Assembly: GCF_000022325.1 (NCBI RefSeq)
Contig: NC_012034.1
Coordinates: 1,072,501-1,136,500 of the forward strand
Direction: 5' to 3'
DNA length: 64,000 nucleotides
Origin: Caldicellulosiruptor bescii DSM 6725
GTDB lineage: Bacteria; Bacillota; Thermoanaerobacteria; Caldicellulosiruptorales; Caldicellulosiruptoraceae
Shown here piece after piece: positions 36,236 through 43,728 of this stretch. The position numbers and the translations under genes were made by a program. Numbering within the stretch: the stretch's first letter is position 1; every line of letters begins with the position of its first letter. The notes under the pieces were generated by a model. The model was not told where the DNA came from, made no database searches, and was given only the letters and a program-made list of their open reading frames with translations.

Positions 36236-37213
36236 ATGGCAAAAAAGATTAAGTCAGATAGAGGGAAGCAGATGCTTTCCTCTATTTTGCTTGTTGTAAT
36301 AATTTACATCTTGTCTCCAACTTCAGTTTCTTACGACAAACTAAGTGCAAATAGAATACTTACGTGGCTTTTTGCGTTGCAACTATTTATATTCTTTAGT
36401 GTGGCAATTACTATTTCATTTGTACTACGATTACTGAGAATAAAATATTCTCAAAAGGTTTGTTCGTTTATCTTTTCTCTTTGTTTAAATGATATGCTTA
36501 TTCTGACGATGCTATTAACAACTATACATATTATATTTATGCTAACAATTGTGAATGTCATAGGAAGCTCATACAGGTGGGTGGTAAAAGGTATAAACTT
36601 TGATATTATGCTTTCAGTAGCAGACCTGGTTATAGTTATTGCTTATTTTTGGGTATTATATAAAAATAGTTATCCTGTCAATTTTCTCAATGCGCTATTA
36701 AAAGCTTTGAAAAGGGCTGTACAAGAGAGCAATAAAGAAGAAATCAACGAAAAACTTTTAATTTTAAAACAGTTTCTTCAAAATTACCCTTATCGTTTTA
36801 ATCAAAATCTGTTGGAACCTATACTTGTAAGTAACGAAACCATCAAGATTTTATCAGAAATAAAGAATGAAAATAGCTATTTGAGAGAGATTGTTGATCT
36901 TCTTATTTCTTTGTACTTTCATCTTCTGAATTCCCATGAGCTAAGAAGTGCTTATAAGCTATTTGAAATAATCCTTGAGTATGGTAATATCAACCAGTTG
37001 AAAAGGAAGATAAGGTTTTTGGCATATACAGGGATAGAAAAAAGAAAAATATTCTATCTGATAAAATGTCTTGAAAGAGGAAGAAGAGAAAACTGTTTTT
37101 ATCCTAAGCTCAAAGTTTTCAAGAAATATTTGATTACAATTGGATTTTGCAGACCAAATAAGGAATGGTTCAAAAAGGTGATGTATAAACAGCGCTCGCA
37201 AAAAGAAAATTAA
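36236..37213 (+). CDS. Membrane protein of unknown function
   Basis: 325 residues, not recognised. Four hydrophobic helices lie in about residues 14-145 (SSILLVVIIYILSPT; LFALQLFIFFSVAITISFVL; MLILTMLLTTIHIIFMLTIVNVI; IMLSVADLVIVIAYFWVLY). The remaining 180 residues are helical, charged and probably cytoplasmic. It starts 8 bases after paaK, so may share its transcript. No motif suggests a function. Confidence 0.7.
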   Translation: MAKKIKSDRGKQMLSSILLVVIIYILSPTSVSYDKLSANRILTWLFALQLFIFFSVAITISFVLRLLRIKYSQKVCSFIFSLCLNDMLILTMLLTTIHIIFMLTIVNVIGSSYRWVVKGINFDIMLSVADLVIVIAYFWVLYKNSYPVNFLNALLKALKRAVQESNKEEINEKLLILKQFLQNYPYRFNQNLLEPILVSNETIKILSEIKNENSYLREIVDLLISLYFHLLNSHELRSAYKLFEIILEYGNINQLKRKIRFLAYTGIEKRKIFYLIKCLERGRRENCFYPKLKVFKKYLITIGFCRPNKEWFKKVMYKQRSQKEN

Positions 37214-37220
37214 GAATAAA

Positions 37221-37270
37221 ACCCCTTCTCTTTGGAAAAGATAGTAAATAGAAATACCAAAGAAAGGGGT
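37221..37270 (+). promoter_or_regulatory. Long hairpin covering the SD of the DUF421 gene
   Basis: ACCCCTTCTCTTTGG (37221-37235) pairs with CCAAAGAAAGGGGT (37257-37270), with one bulged base and a 21-base loop. The 3' arm holds AAAGGGG, the SD for the GTG at 37277. ATTTTTG follows, so it may be a weak terminator for the preceding gene, a translational lock, or both. Confidence 0.6.
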
Positions 37271-37276
37271 ATTTTT

Positions 37277-37963
37277 GTGGTTATAACCATTTTTTTTAGG
37301 ACATTAATTTTATATGTATTAGTGGTATTGGTGATGAGACTTATGGGAAAAAGACAGATGGGTGAACTTCAGCCATTTGAACTTGTCATAACAATAATGA
37401 TTTCTGAGCTTGCGGCTGTTCCAATGCAAAACACCGGTGTGCCTCTCATAAACGGTATCATTCCTATTTTAACTCTTTTATTTTTGCAAACGTTAATTAC
37501 ATTTGGAAGTTTGAAATCTGATTTTATAAAAAGACTTGTGTGTGGAAGTCCTACCATCTTGATAGCGAAAGGCAGAATTTTGGAAGATGCACTGAGGAAG
37601 ACACAGTATAACTTGAATGACCTTATGGAACAGCTGAGAATAAAAGGATTTTTCAACATTCATGACATAGAATACGCCATACTGGAGACTGATGGAGATA
37701 TTTCTGTGATTCCGAAGTCTCAAAAAAGATATCTCACGCCTGCTGATTTGGGAATACCAACAAAGTATGAAGGAATTCCAGTAAGTGTAATTGTCGATGG
37801 CAAGATAAAAGAAGAGGCTTTGAAATATGCCAATTTAACATTGGAGCAGGTGCTCACAGAGATTAAAAAAAGAGGAATAGATAGCGTACAGGATGTTTTT
37901 TTTGCCTGCATTGATCCTGAGGGCAACTGGTTTGTTCAAAAAAAGGAGGGAAAAGGCAAGTGA
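37277..37963 (+). CDS. DUF421 (YetF/YcaP-type) membrane protein
   Basis: About 228 residues from GTG 37277. Three hydrophobic helices at the N terminus contain the DUF421 signature VMRLMGKRQMGELQPFELVITIMISELA. A cytoplasmic domain follows (GRILEDALRKTQYNLNDLMEQLRIKGFFNIHDIEYAILETDGDISV). The family is widespread in Firmicutes, including spore-formers, but the biochemical role is unsettled. The stop overlaps the next gene's GTG. Confidence 0.88.
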   Translation: MVITIFFRTLILYVLVVLVMRLMGKRQMGELQPFELVITIMISELAAVPMQNTGVPLINGIIPILTLLFLQTLITFGSLKSDFIKRLVCGSPTILIAKGRILEDALRKTQYNLNDLMEQLRIKGFFNIHDIEYAILETDGDISVIPKSQKRYLTPADLGIPTKYEGIPVSVIVDGKIKEEALKYANLTLEQVLTEIKKRGIDSVQDVFFACIDPEGNWFVQKKEGKGK

Positions 37964-38340
37964 AAGTATGGTCCACAGTGGTTTGCTTTTTCATCTTAAT
38001 AGTTATGCTTACACTAATTTCGACACTGCTAATATTAGGTGCTGCTGATAAGATTGAAAATGACCTGTCTGACTTGTATGAAAATGTTGTTAAAAGCAAC
38101 TACAATCTTGCAAAGTCAAACTACTTTGATATTGTGAAGAAGTGGAATGAATATAAAAAAAGCTGGGCTATGCTTATTGAGCATCAAGAAATAGATAAGA
38201 TAGATGAAGAGCTCACAAAAATAAGGGAATATCTTTTAGAGCAAAACCGCGTTCTTTTGGTAAGTGAAATTGGTCTACTTAAATTTTATATTCGTCATGT
38301 TAGGGAAATGACTTTACTCAGGATTGAAAATATTTTTTAA
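37960..38340 (+). CDS. DUF4363-type membrane-anchored protein
   Basis: 126 residues. One N-terminal transmembrane helix (VVCFFILIVMLTLISTLLILGA) and an outer helical domain with conserved W (KKWNEYKKSWAMLIEHQEIDKIDEEL). DUF4363 genes commonly follow DUF421 genes, as here (4-base overlap). Function unknown; probably an extracytoplasmic partner of the DUF421 protein. Confidence 0.82.
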   Translation: MKVWSTVVCFFILIVMLTLISTLLILGAADKIENDLSDLYENVVKSNYNLAKSNYFDIVKKWNEYKKSWAMLIEHQEIDKIDEELTKIREYLLEQNRVLLVSEIGLLKFYIRHVREMTLLRIENIF

Positions 38341-38415
38341 AAATTTTTTAATACAAATGTGCGTTTGAGTGGTATATAATATATAAGAAATGTTTTTTAA
38401 ATGGAGGGGAGAGCC

Positions 38416-39060
38416 ATGAAAAGGTACGCTTTAGTTATGGGCTACTCCTTTGAGGAATACGACATTGAAAACGGCAACGCAGGTTTTGCTTACTTTTTCG
38501 TAGAAGACTTGAAAGAGCTTGAAAAAGACAAATTCACTAATATTCCCTACAAAGATTATAATGAGTTTGCAATAAAATTTAAAGAGGCAGCTTTAGCAGA
38601 AAAGTTGGATACTTATTTGATAGATAATATTATTGAAGCCTGCGTCGATATTTCCCGGATAATATATCCGTCGGATAGATTCTTCTCTGTCATTACCTAT
38701 AATGTTTCAGAAGGGTTTAAAGAATTGATGTACGAAACAAAAGCTAACGAGTTTAAGATTATATATGACAGAAAATCAAACTCTGTCGAAATAAGAGGAG
38801 AAGGAGTATTGCGTGACCCGGTGATTATAAAAGAATACGATATTGTTGATGCTGTTGATGAGTTTTTGTTTGAGTACAGAAAAGAAAATGTGAAACAGTT
38901 CATGCTTAGTCTAAAGAAAATGTATAAAGACAAATATGGTGAAGATTTGAGGATGAATGTTGTGGGGAACAAGCTTTTGATTTCGATTGGGAAAGACACG
39001 TTTGAATTTGATGATAGCAGGCTGGATGTGGTTTATAACTTTATTATGAGCAGAAAATGA
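38416..39060 (+). CDS. Hypothetical protein, about 214 residues
   Basis: Not recognised. Starts MKRYALVMGYSFEEYDIENGNAGFAYFFVEDLKELEK; mixed alpha/beta, acidic, no membrane segment. It follows a TATAAT at 38375-38380 and a clear SD (ATGGAGGGGAGAG). The last codons overlap the ATG of the CoA-binding gene (ATGA), suggesting a two-gene transcript closed by the terminator at 39482. Confidence 0.72.
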   Translation: MKRYALVMGYSFEEYDIENGNAGFAYFFVEDLKELEKDKFTNIPYKDYNEFAIKFKEAALAEKLDTYLIDNIIEACVDISRIIYPSDRFFSVITYNVSEGFKELMYETKANEFKIIYDRKSNSVEIRGEGVLRDPVIIKEYDIVDAVDEFLFEYRKENVKQFMLSLKKMYKDKYGEDLRMNVVGNKLLISIGKDTFEFDDSRLDVVYNFIMSRK

Positions 39061-39467
39061 GGTGGAAAGATGTGAATTCAGAAGCTATTGTGTCAGCGTT
39101 GAGTTTTAAAAACTGGGCTGTGGTAGGTGCAACACCAAACAAACAAAAATATGGATACATGGTCTACAAAAAGCTCAAAGAGAAAGGCTACAATGTGTTT
39201 GCTATAAATCCTTTGTATGATGAGATTGAGGATGACAAGGTATACAAGACATTGTTGGATTTAAATCAGAGAATAGATTGCGTGAGCATGGTTGTTTCAC
39301 CAAAAAGAGGAAAATTATATATCGAACAGGCAACAAAAATAGGAGTAAAGTATGTTTGGTTTCAACCAGGAGCAGAAAGTGATGAGCTTGTTGAACTATG
39401 TGAGAAGAATAGTATAGTTCCAATTTACAACGCATGTGTTCTGGTTGCGTTAAACCATAAGAAATAA
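39057..39467 (+). CDS. CoA-binding domain protein (YccU-type)
   Basis: 136 residues forming one Rossmann-like CoA-binding domain: NWAVVGATPNKQKYGYMVYKKLKEKGYNVFAINP near the start and IGVKYVWFQPGAESDELVELCE later. The family binds CoA in structures, but the role is unknown. Coupled to the upstream gene by a 4-base overlap. It is the last host gene before the island. Confidence 0.9.
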   Translation: MRWKDVNSEAIVSALSFKNWAVVGATPNKQKYGYMVYKKLKEKGYNVFAINPLYDEIEDDKVYKTLLDLNQRIDCVSMVVSPKRGKLYIEQATKIGVKYVWFQPGAESDELVELCEKNSIVPIYNACVLVALNHKK

Positions 39468-39481
39468 CTTTTCAAAAATTT

Positions 39482-39530
39482 ACCGCCATCTGCGCTTGTA
39501 AATGTGGCAGGATGGCGGTTTTTGTTTTTT
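39482..39530 (+). terminator. Terminator after the CoA-binding gene
   Basis: ACCGCCATC (39482-39490) pairs with GATGGCGGT (39511-39519), followed by TTTTGTTTTTT. It ends 2 bases before the left island boundary. Confidence 0.82.
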
Positions 39531-39532
39531 AC

Positions 39533-39577
39533 TGGAGCTCCATGGGGGATTCGAACCCCCGACCGGTCGATTACGAA
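39533..39577 (-). repeat. attL: displaced 3' fragment of tRNA-Thr(CGT)
   Basis: 45 bases identical to 51583-51627, covering CCA end, acceptor 3' strand, T arm, variable loop, and anticodon 3' stem plus part of the loop. After base 39577 the sequence diverges from tRNA. It is the left island boundary. Confidence 0.92.
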
Positions 39578-39692
39578 ATCGCTGAGATACTATTTTACAA
39601 ACTTTAACAAACCACAAACAACTTGATACATCTTAATTACAAAACTTTGAAAATTTATTCCAGCTCAATAAAAAGCACATTTTTTTATTTCG

Positions 39693-39722
39693 GTAGCTGT
39701 AGTGTAGCTGTAGTAGCTGTAG
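39693..39722 (+). repeat. Left arm-type repeats GTAGCTGTAG (x3)
   Basis: GTAGCTGTAG at 39693-39702, 39704-39713 and 39713-39722. The same decamer occurs twice near the right end (51514 and 51525, the first with a final A). Placement just inside both att cores fits integrase arm-binding sites. Confidence 0.65.
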
Positions 39723-39729
39723 TAAAATT

Positions 39730-40146
39730 TTAGTTGCGGTTGTAGTCATTTATTCCTAATTTTTCTTTTAGTGCTTCTTGAAGCACTTGAGAAAAATTTA
39801 TGTTGTTCTTTTCTGCTAAGATATTTAACCACTGAGGAATTGTCAAAGTCTTTTTTACTGCTTTATTGTCCATCTCATGCCGAACAAGTGGCATCCATAC
39901 TTCAATCAACATTGGTATTTGATTTTGTTCAAGTTTTAAGTTGTTCACAGGTGTTGGCTCTGGTATTGGTTCATTGTCTTTTTCCATGCTCCAAAGATAC
40001 AGCCCTAATACTTCTTTTGCATTTTTCACTGCTTCATCCAAAGTATCAGCACATGAAATACAACCGGGCAGGTCGGGAAATTCAATTGTTATACCGTCAT
40101 CATCAAAAGTAAAAATAGCTGGAAAGACATAAATATCTCTATTCAT
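39730..40146 (-). CDS. hicB: HicB-type antitoxin
   Basis: About 138 residues from the ATG at 40146. The partial RNase H-like HicB fold is clear: YVFPAIFTFDDDGITIEFPDLPGCISCADTLDEAVKNAKEVLGLYL. The C-terminal part (TLTIPQWLNILAEKNNINFSQVLQEALKEKLGI) looks like the DNA-binding/dimerisation region of HicB proteins. It lies 7 bases after hicA in the same transcript. It would neutralise HicA and repress the operon at the repeats upstream of hicA. Confidence 0.92.
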   Translation of the reverse strand: MNRDIYVFPAIFTFDDDGITIEFPDLPGCISCADTLDEAVKNAKEVLGLYLWSMEKDNEPIPEPTPVNNLKLEQNQIPMLIEVWMPLVRHEMDNKAVKKTLTIPQWLNILAEKNNINFSQVLQEALKEKLGINDYNRN

Positions 40147-40153
40147 TTCTTTT

Positions 40154-40363
40154 TCACTCCCCAATATCTTCAATTTTAATTCCAGCTTGTTGTAAAATAC
40201 TTTTAACTGTTCTAATTGGCAAATTCTTTTTGGGATGAGGGACAGTAACTTTTCCTTTTTTGACAGGATGTTTAAATTGATAGTGGTCTCCTCTAACTGC
40301 CTCTAAATACCATCCGTCAGCCATTAGAATTTTTATTATCTCTCGTGAAGAATAAGCTTTCAT
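40154..40363 (-). CDS. hicA: HicA-type mRNA interferase toxin
   Basis: 69 residues, a small double-stranded-RNA-binding-like fold: SSREIIKILMADGWYLEAVRGDHYQFKHPVKKGKVTVPHPKKNLPIRTVKSILQQAGI. The His in GDHYQF is in the catalytic position of the family. HicA cleaves mRNA; HicB blocks it. The pair probably stabilises the island. An SD (AAAGGATGAG) precedes the ATG, and the promoter carries a tandem operator. Confidence 0.93.
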   Translation of the reverse strand: MKAYSSREIIKILMADGWYLEAVRGDHYQFKHPVKKGKVTVPHPKKNLPIRTVKSILQQAGIKIEDIGE

Positions 40364-40385
40364 TACAACTCATCCTTTCACCATT

Positions 40386-40414
40386 ATTTTAATACGTATT
40401 TTAATACGTGTCAA
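40386..40414 (-). promoter_or_regulatory. hicAB promoter overlapped by a tandem 12-bp operator
   Basis: Minus strand: TTGACA (40414-40409), 17-base spacer, TAAAAT (40391-40386). The 12-mer ATTTTAATACGT (plus strand) is repeated head to tail at 40386-40397 and 40398-40409, so it fills the spacer and -10 element. This is the expected place for HicB autorepression. Confidence 0.72.
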
Positions 40415-41187
40415 TAATTTGTTAACCTTAACATTCAAGTTTTCTCAAGTTTTATCAAATTCAAAACCTTAACGAACCTTAAGTTTTACTAAGTAGCTTT
40501 TTGCTCAAAATTCTGGAGTTTAAACTAAAGCCTGCAAAGAACAGACAAGCTCCAAAAGACATTGAAAACTTGCGGTCACATATGCAAACCCCAGCGCGCT
40601 GGTCCTGATTCTCGATGGTTGTTAAGCTTGTTCCACTTTGACCGCTGCGGTCAAAATCAGCTCTGTTAAATTGTCAACCTGTCACGTTAAACTTTGCATT
40701 TGACACGTTTGACAACCTTCTCAAAGCGCTTTTAAAGTCTCTACAACGTGCAGAATGAGATAGGGGAATATAAAATACCATCTTGCCATTTTGATGTGCT
40801 TATAAACGATGGTAAGAATGGAATTACTGGAAAGGAATTATAAGGTTCAATTTGAACATTTAAATTACTGGCTATGCTGTGAATGTTTCAAAGGTTCAAA
40901 ATGATCTTTTGAAATTTTGTATCTGTTCTCTGTCTTTCCTTTTTGTCCTGTGAAAGCTTTTTAGCCTCTTTAAAATTGCAATGTTTTAAGCAATTTTAAA
41001 ATTATTTCAGACTTTTTAAGCTAAAATGCGAAATTTTGTTTGTTTTTAGTCTTTTTTGTTTAACCCCCCTCGTGTGCGTGTAAGGTGTAGGCTTTTGTAG
41101 GTGGCCCCGCCGGTCTCCAAGGGTTTGTTTCTCGGTCAAGGTGGGGGGATATGCAGAAGCTTATATACCCCATATAGGGTATACAAC
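40415..41187. other. Gene-free region of the island with dyad symmetries
   Basis: No convincing coding frame on either strand. Visible: a perfect hairpin TTTGACCG-CTG-CGGTCAAA (40637-40655); a looser dyad with TTGTCAA (40671-40677), TGTCA, TGACA and TTGACAA (40709-40715); a locally GC-richer block around 41063-41155 (GTGGCCCCGCCGGTCTCC, GGTGGGGGG); and TATACCC-CATATA-GGGTATA at 41165-41184. It lies between the sigma-like gene and hicA at the distal end of the leftward block. A packaging (pac/cos) or control site is possible, but nothing proves it. Confidence 0.5.
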
Positions 41188-41347
41188 CTTTTTTAGCACT
41201 TTTTTAGCAAGCTTAAACTTTAGATGCCACAAGCTATTGAGATTATTTGAAAAACTTTTTTAGCTTTGCCTGCTAAAAAAGTAGGTATACCAAAACCCTT
41301 GATATTCCTATTCTCAAGACTTTTTTAGCTTTTTTCGCTTTTTTAGC
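41188..41347. repeat. Cluster of six CTTTTTTAGC decamers
   Basis: CTTTTTTAGC at 41188-41197, 41199-41208, 41255-41264, 41320-41329 and 41338-41347, plus the inverse GCTAAAAAAG at 41272-41281. All six are perfect. The third and fourth face each other (41255-41281) and could form a hairpin. The cluster lies just past the 3' end of the sigma-like gene. Confidence 0.75.
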
Positions 41348-41366
41348 AATGATAATTTTTTTATCT

Positions 41367-42299
41367 CTATCCAGTTATCTTTTTCATGACTCTTTTTAAT
41401 TGTTCTCTGTACTTGCTTCCATACTTTTGTACCATCGAAAGATGTGAAAGACAAAATACAAAGTAATCTTTAAGAAGTCTTACATTGTAGACTGTGAGAT
41501 TATCCCAGTTACGTTCTATAAACTCTTCTACTTCCCACTTGGCAGCAAGAAGTTTCATCCTGTCCTGTTCGCCTTGTTGCTTTAAAACCCTCAGCTTGTC
41601 CAATTGTGGTATTGCAGACAAAACCTCAAGCTGTTTTCTTTTCTCTTCTCTATCAATAACAGTTGCCTCAACTGGTGAATAGCCAAAATTACTACCACTT
41701 GCTATGTGCACAGCTGGGCAGGATATAAACACTGTCAAGTCGTCAAGGTCTGCCTCAAACTGTTCTTGTCTCATCTTGGCTATTATCTTTCTTCTTGCTT
41801 TTTTGAACACCTTATCACTGGCAGGTAAATTCTTTCCTGTGGAGATGTAATATAAGACTCTTTCTTTTTCCTCTTCGGTTAAGATGGCAAAATACCTATG
41901 TAGCTTTTGGACTGTGTCTTTCCTAATCACTTCGCTTTCGACTGAATAACCATCTGAGATTATATCTGCAACTGTAGATGTATCTTCTTCGGGTTCTTTT
42001 GATATCGGACTGTCCAAAGAGATGGCACAAGATAACTTGTATTTTGGCAAGCTTCTTTTTATCTTGCTCTCAATCACCTTGCAAGCATAGGTTGAAAAAC
42101 TGCCTTTGGCAGGGTCATAGTTCTTTGCTGCAACAACAAGTCCAATGTACCCTTCACTGACAAGGTCATCAACTTCATAGTAATAGCCCTTTGGACATGG
42201 CATAAATTTATTTGCAACATGATACACAAGCTTCAGGTTGTCGACAATTAAAAGCTGGCTTTGTACCTTGGCAAACTGTCTTGTTTCTGACTGCTGCAT
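41367..42299 (-). CDS. Sigma-70 region 2-containing protein (island-encoded sigma-like factor)
   Basis: 310 residues. Residues about 18-85 form sigma region 2: DNLKLVYHVANKFMPCPKGYYYEVDDLVSEGYIGLVVAAKNYDPAKGSFSTYACKVIESKIKRSL, in line with the core-binding and -10-recognition helices. A normal region 4 is not obvious; the C-terminal 200 residues are helical and unfamiliar. It may direct island transcription, like late or activator sigma-like proteins of phages. It is in the leftward block, 30 bases after the terminase-like gene. Confidence 0.8.
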   Translation of the reverse strand: MQQSETRQFAKVQSQLLIVDNLKLVYHVANKFMPCPKGYYYEVDDLVSEGYIGLVVAAKNYDPAKGSFSTYACKVIESKIKRSLPKYKLSCAISLDSPISKEPEEDTSTVADIISDGYSVESEVIRKDTVQKLHRYFAILTEEEKERVLYYISTGKNLPASDKVFKKARRKIIAKMRQEQFEADLDDLTVFISCPAVHIASGSNFGYSPVEATVIDREEKRKQLEVLSAIPQLDKLRVLKQQGEQDRMKLLAAKWEVEEFIERNWDNLTVYNVRLLKDYFVFCLSHLSMVQKYGSKYREQLKRVMKKITG

Positions 42300-42329
42300 T
42301 TGTTTATTGCCACTTCTTATATTGCAAGC

Positions 42330-42812
42330 TTAGTTTAAAACAGAAGGCTCATCTGGTTCATGAAGTGCTTTGATAAGTTCTCTAATACTGTCTTCAATCT
42401 GCGGTTGATTTGAGTTTTTCTCATCAAGTCCAAGAGCAAGTCTCTGTCCTTTTTGCACCTTCTCAACCACCAAAGCCAGCTTTTCAAGTGCATAAATGTT
42501 TATTCTGCCATCCTTGGTTTTGATGTTTTTCTCATCATGCAAAGCCTGCCACACCAAGTCAAGAAGCCTGTCCCAAAACTCAACATGCAAAGTATTGTAG
42601 TCGCTTGCTTTTTCTATTTGTTTTTGCAATGTCTTTTCAACCACAAGCTGACTCTTGGTTTTGCTAAGTTGTCTTTTCTCCTGAGTCCAGCCTTTTGCTT
42701 TGTTTCTCAAAAATCCATAGCTTATATTTTTAGCCTGTGCAAACTCTTTGAGAGTCTTGAAATCTCCAAGCATAAACTCACGTTTTAAACTTTCCCAGTC
42801 ATAGTATGGCAT
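42330..42812 (-). CDS. Terminase small subunit-like protein
   Basis: 160 residues. The N-terminal MPYYDWESLKREFMLGDFKTLKEFAQAKNISYGFLRNKAKGWTQEKRQ has the helix-turn-helix layout of phage small terminases (YDW...I-K-x-E-Y ... TL-x-E-L-A ... G-I-S-Y), followed by a helical oligomerisation-like region. TerS recognises pac sites and recruits the large subunit. No large terminase exists here, so in a satellite it would redirect a helper phage's packaging motor. Assignment is by motif resemblance; another HTH phage protein is possible. Confidence 0.6.
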   Translation of the reverse strand: MPYYDWESLKREFMLGDFKTLKEFAQAKNISYGFLRNKAKGWTQEKRQLSKTKSQLVVEKTLQKQIEKASDYNTLHVEFWDRLLDLVWQALHDEKNIKTKDGRINIYALEKLALVVEKVQKGQRLALGLDEKNSNQPQIEDSIRELIKALHEPDEPSVLN

Positions 42813-42908
42813 TTTGAAATCACTTCAAACTTATGTTCTTACTATGATTATACTATATGCAAAGCTTTTATGTCGAATTTTGTCATAATCTTGTTATGTG
42901 TTTGCAAC

Positions 42909-42940
42909 AAAAAAGGTATCCCCAAATAAGGATACCCCCT
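42909..42940 (-). terminator. Minus-strand terminator after the 43000-43650 gene
   Basis: GGTATCC (42915-42921) pairs with GGATACC (42930-42936), with A-run 42909-42914 on the plus strand, giving a U-run on the minus transcript. The 187-base gap 42813-42999 holds this and otherwise nothing evident. Confidence 0.7.
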
Positions 42941-42999
42941 TTTGCGAAATAAAGGGAACTTTGTGCGCGCTGACTTGCCCCGCGCGGTCCATAAGCTTT

Positions 43000-43650
43000 T
43001 TACAAAATTTTTGACTCCCCCCTACCCCTGCCTTTTATCAGTTTCAAATGTTTTGGTCTTTCTTTAACTCTTATAGTTCTGCCTGTTTTTTCATCAAGCA
43101 AAAACTTTTTGCCATTGCTGCTTTGATACAATCTATAAGTTTTAAGCCCAAGTTCTTTTGCCATCTCTTCAGCAAGGGATGGTTTGCCTTCAAATCTTCT
43201 TAATTTGCTGACTGTGACCATGTATCTTACAAGAAATTCTTCTATGTCGTCATTGGCATAATCCCATAAAAAAACAATAACCTTGTAACCAATAGGACTG
43301 TTCATATCAACTTTGCTGAGCATTTCTTTTGTTGTGTAGTAATCTTTGGTTGAATACTTGCTACCCTTGTAAAATTTCCTGATAGGGAAGATGTTTAAAA
43401 ACTGTTTTGGTGTCATCTGAGAAAAGAATTGTAGTACAGTCCACTGGAGCGAAAGTTCAGCGTCAACCTCTTCTTTTGTTATAAACTCAGGTTCTGGTTT
43501 AGTAATTACATACTTCAAAAGATAATATGCAATCTTTGTTGAGATTTCTTTAATTTCTTCTTCAGGTATTAAGCCTAATTGATTGCCACGCACAAAGTTT
43601 GAGCTCAATCTCTTGGCAGCTTTAAGATACAAAATAGGACTAACTTTCAT
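43000..43650 (-). CDS. Island hypothetical protein, 216 residues
   Basis: Not recognised. Soluble, mainly helical, with a basic C terminus (TGRTIRVKERPKHLKLIKGRGRGESK) that might bind nucleic acid. The segment LAEEMAKELGLKTYRLYQS resembles a small helix-turn-helix but is not convincing. It lies in the leftward block between small ORFs and the terminase-like gene. A SD-like AAAGGGAGG stretch precedes the ATG. Confidence 0.7.
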   Translation of the reverse strand: MKVSPILYLKAAKRLSSNFVRGNQLGLIPEEEIKEISTKIAYYLLKYVITKPEPEFITKEEVDAELSLQWTVLQFFSQMTPKQFLNIFPIRKFYKGSKYSTKDYYTTKEMLSKVDMNSPIGYKVIVFLWDYANDDIEEFLVRYMVTVSKLRRFEGKPSLAEEMAKELGLKTYRLYQSSNGKKFLLDEKTGRTIRVKERPKHLKLIKGRGRGESKIL

Positions 43651-43685
43651 TGCCTTTAATCCTCCCTTTACAATTTTATACCTTA

Positions 43686-43714
43686 GAGCCGACAGGCTGA
43701 AAACCTATCGGCTC
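43686..43714. other. Strong hairpin without U-run
   Basis: GAGCCGACAGG (43686-43696) pairs with CCTATCGGCTC (43704-43714), one mismatch, 7-base loop. No T-run follows on either strand, so it is unlikely to be a simple terminator. It lies between two leftward genes and may be an mRNA processing or stability element. Confidence 0.5.
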
Positions 43715-43728
43715 ATCAATCTGTTATT

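Noticed and set aside
39691-39731. GTAGCTGTAG repeats considered as a CRISPR-like array
   Set aside because: Units are 10 bases with one-base or negative spacing and no unique spacers; they fit short protein-binding repeats.
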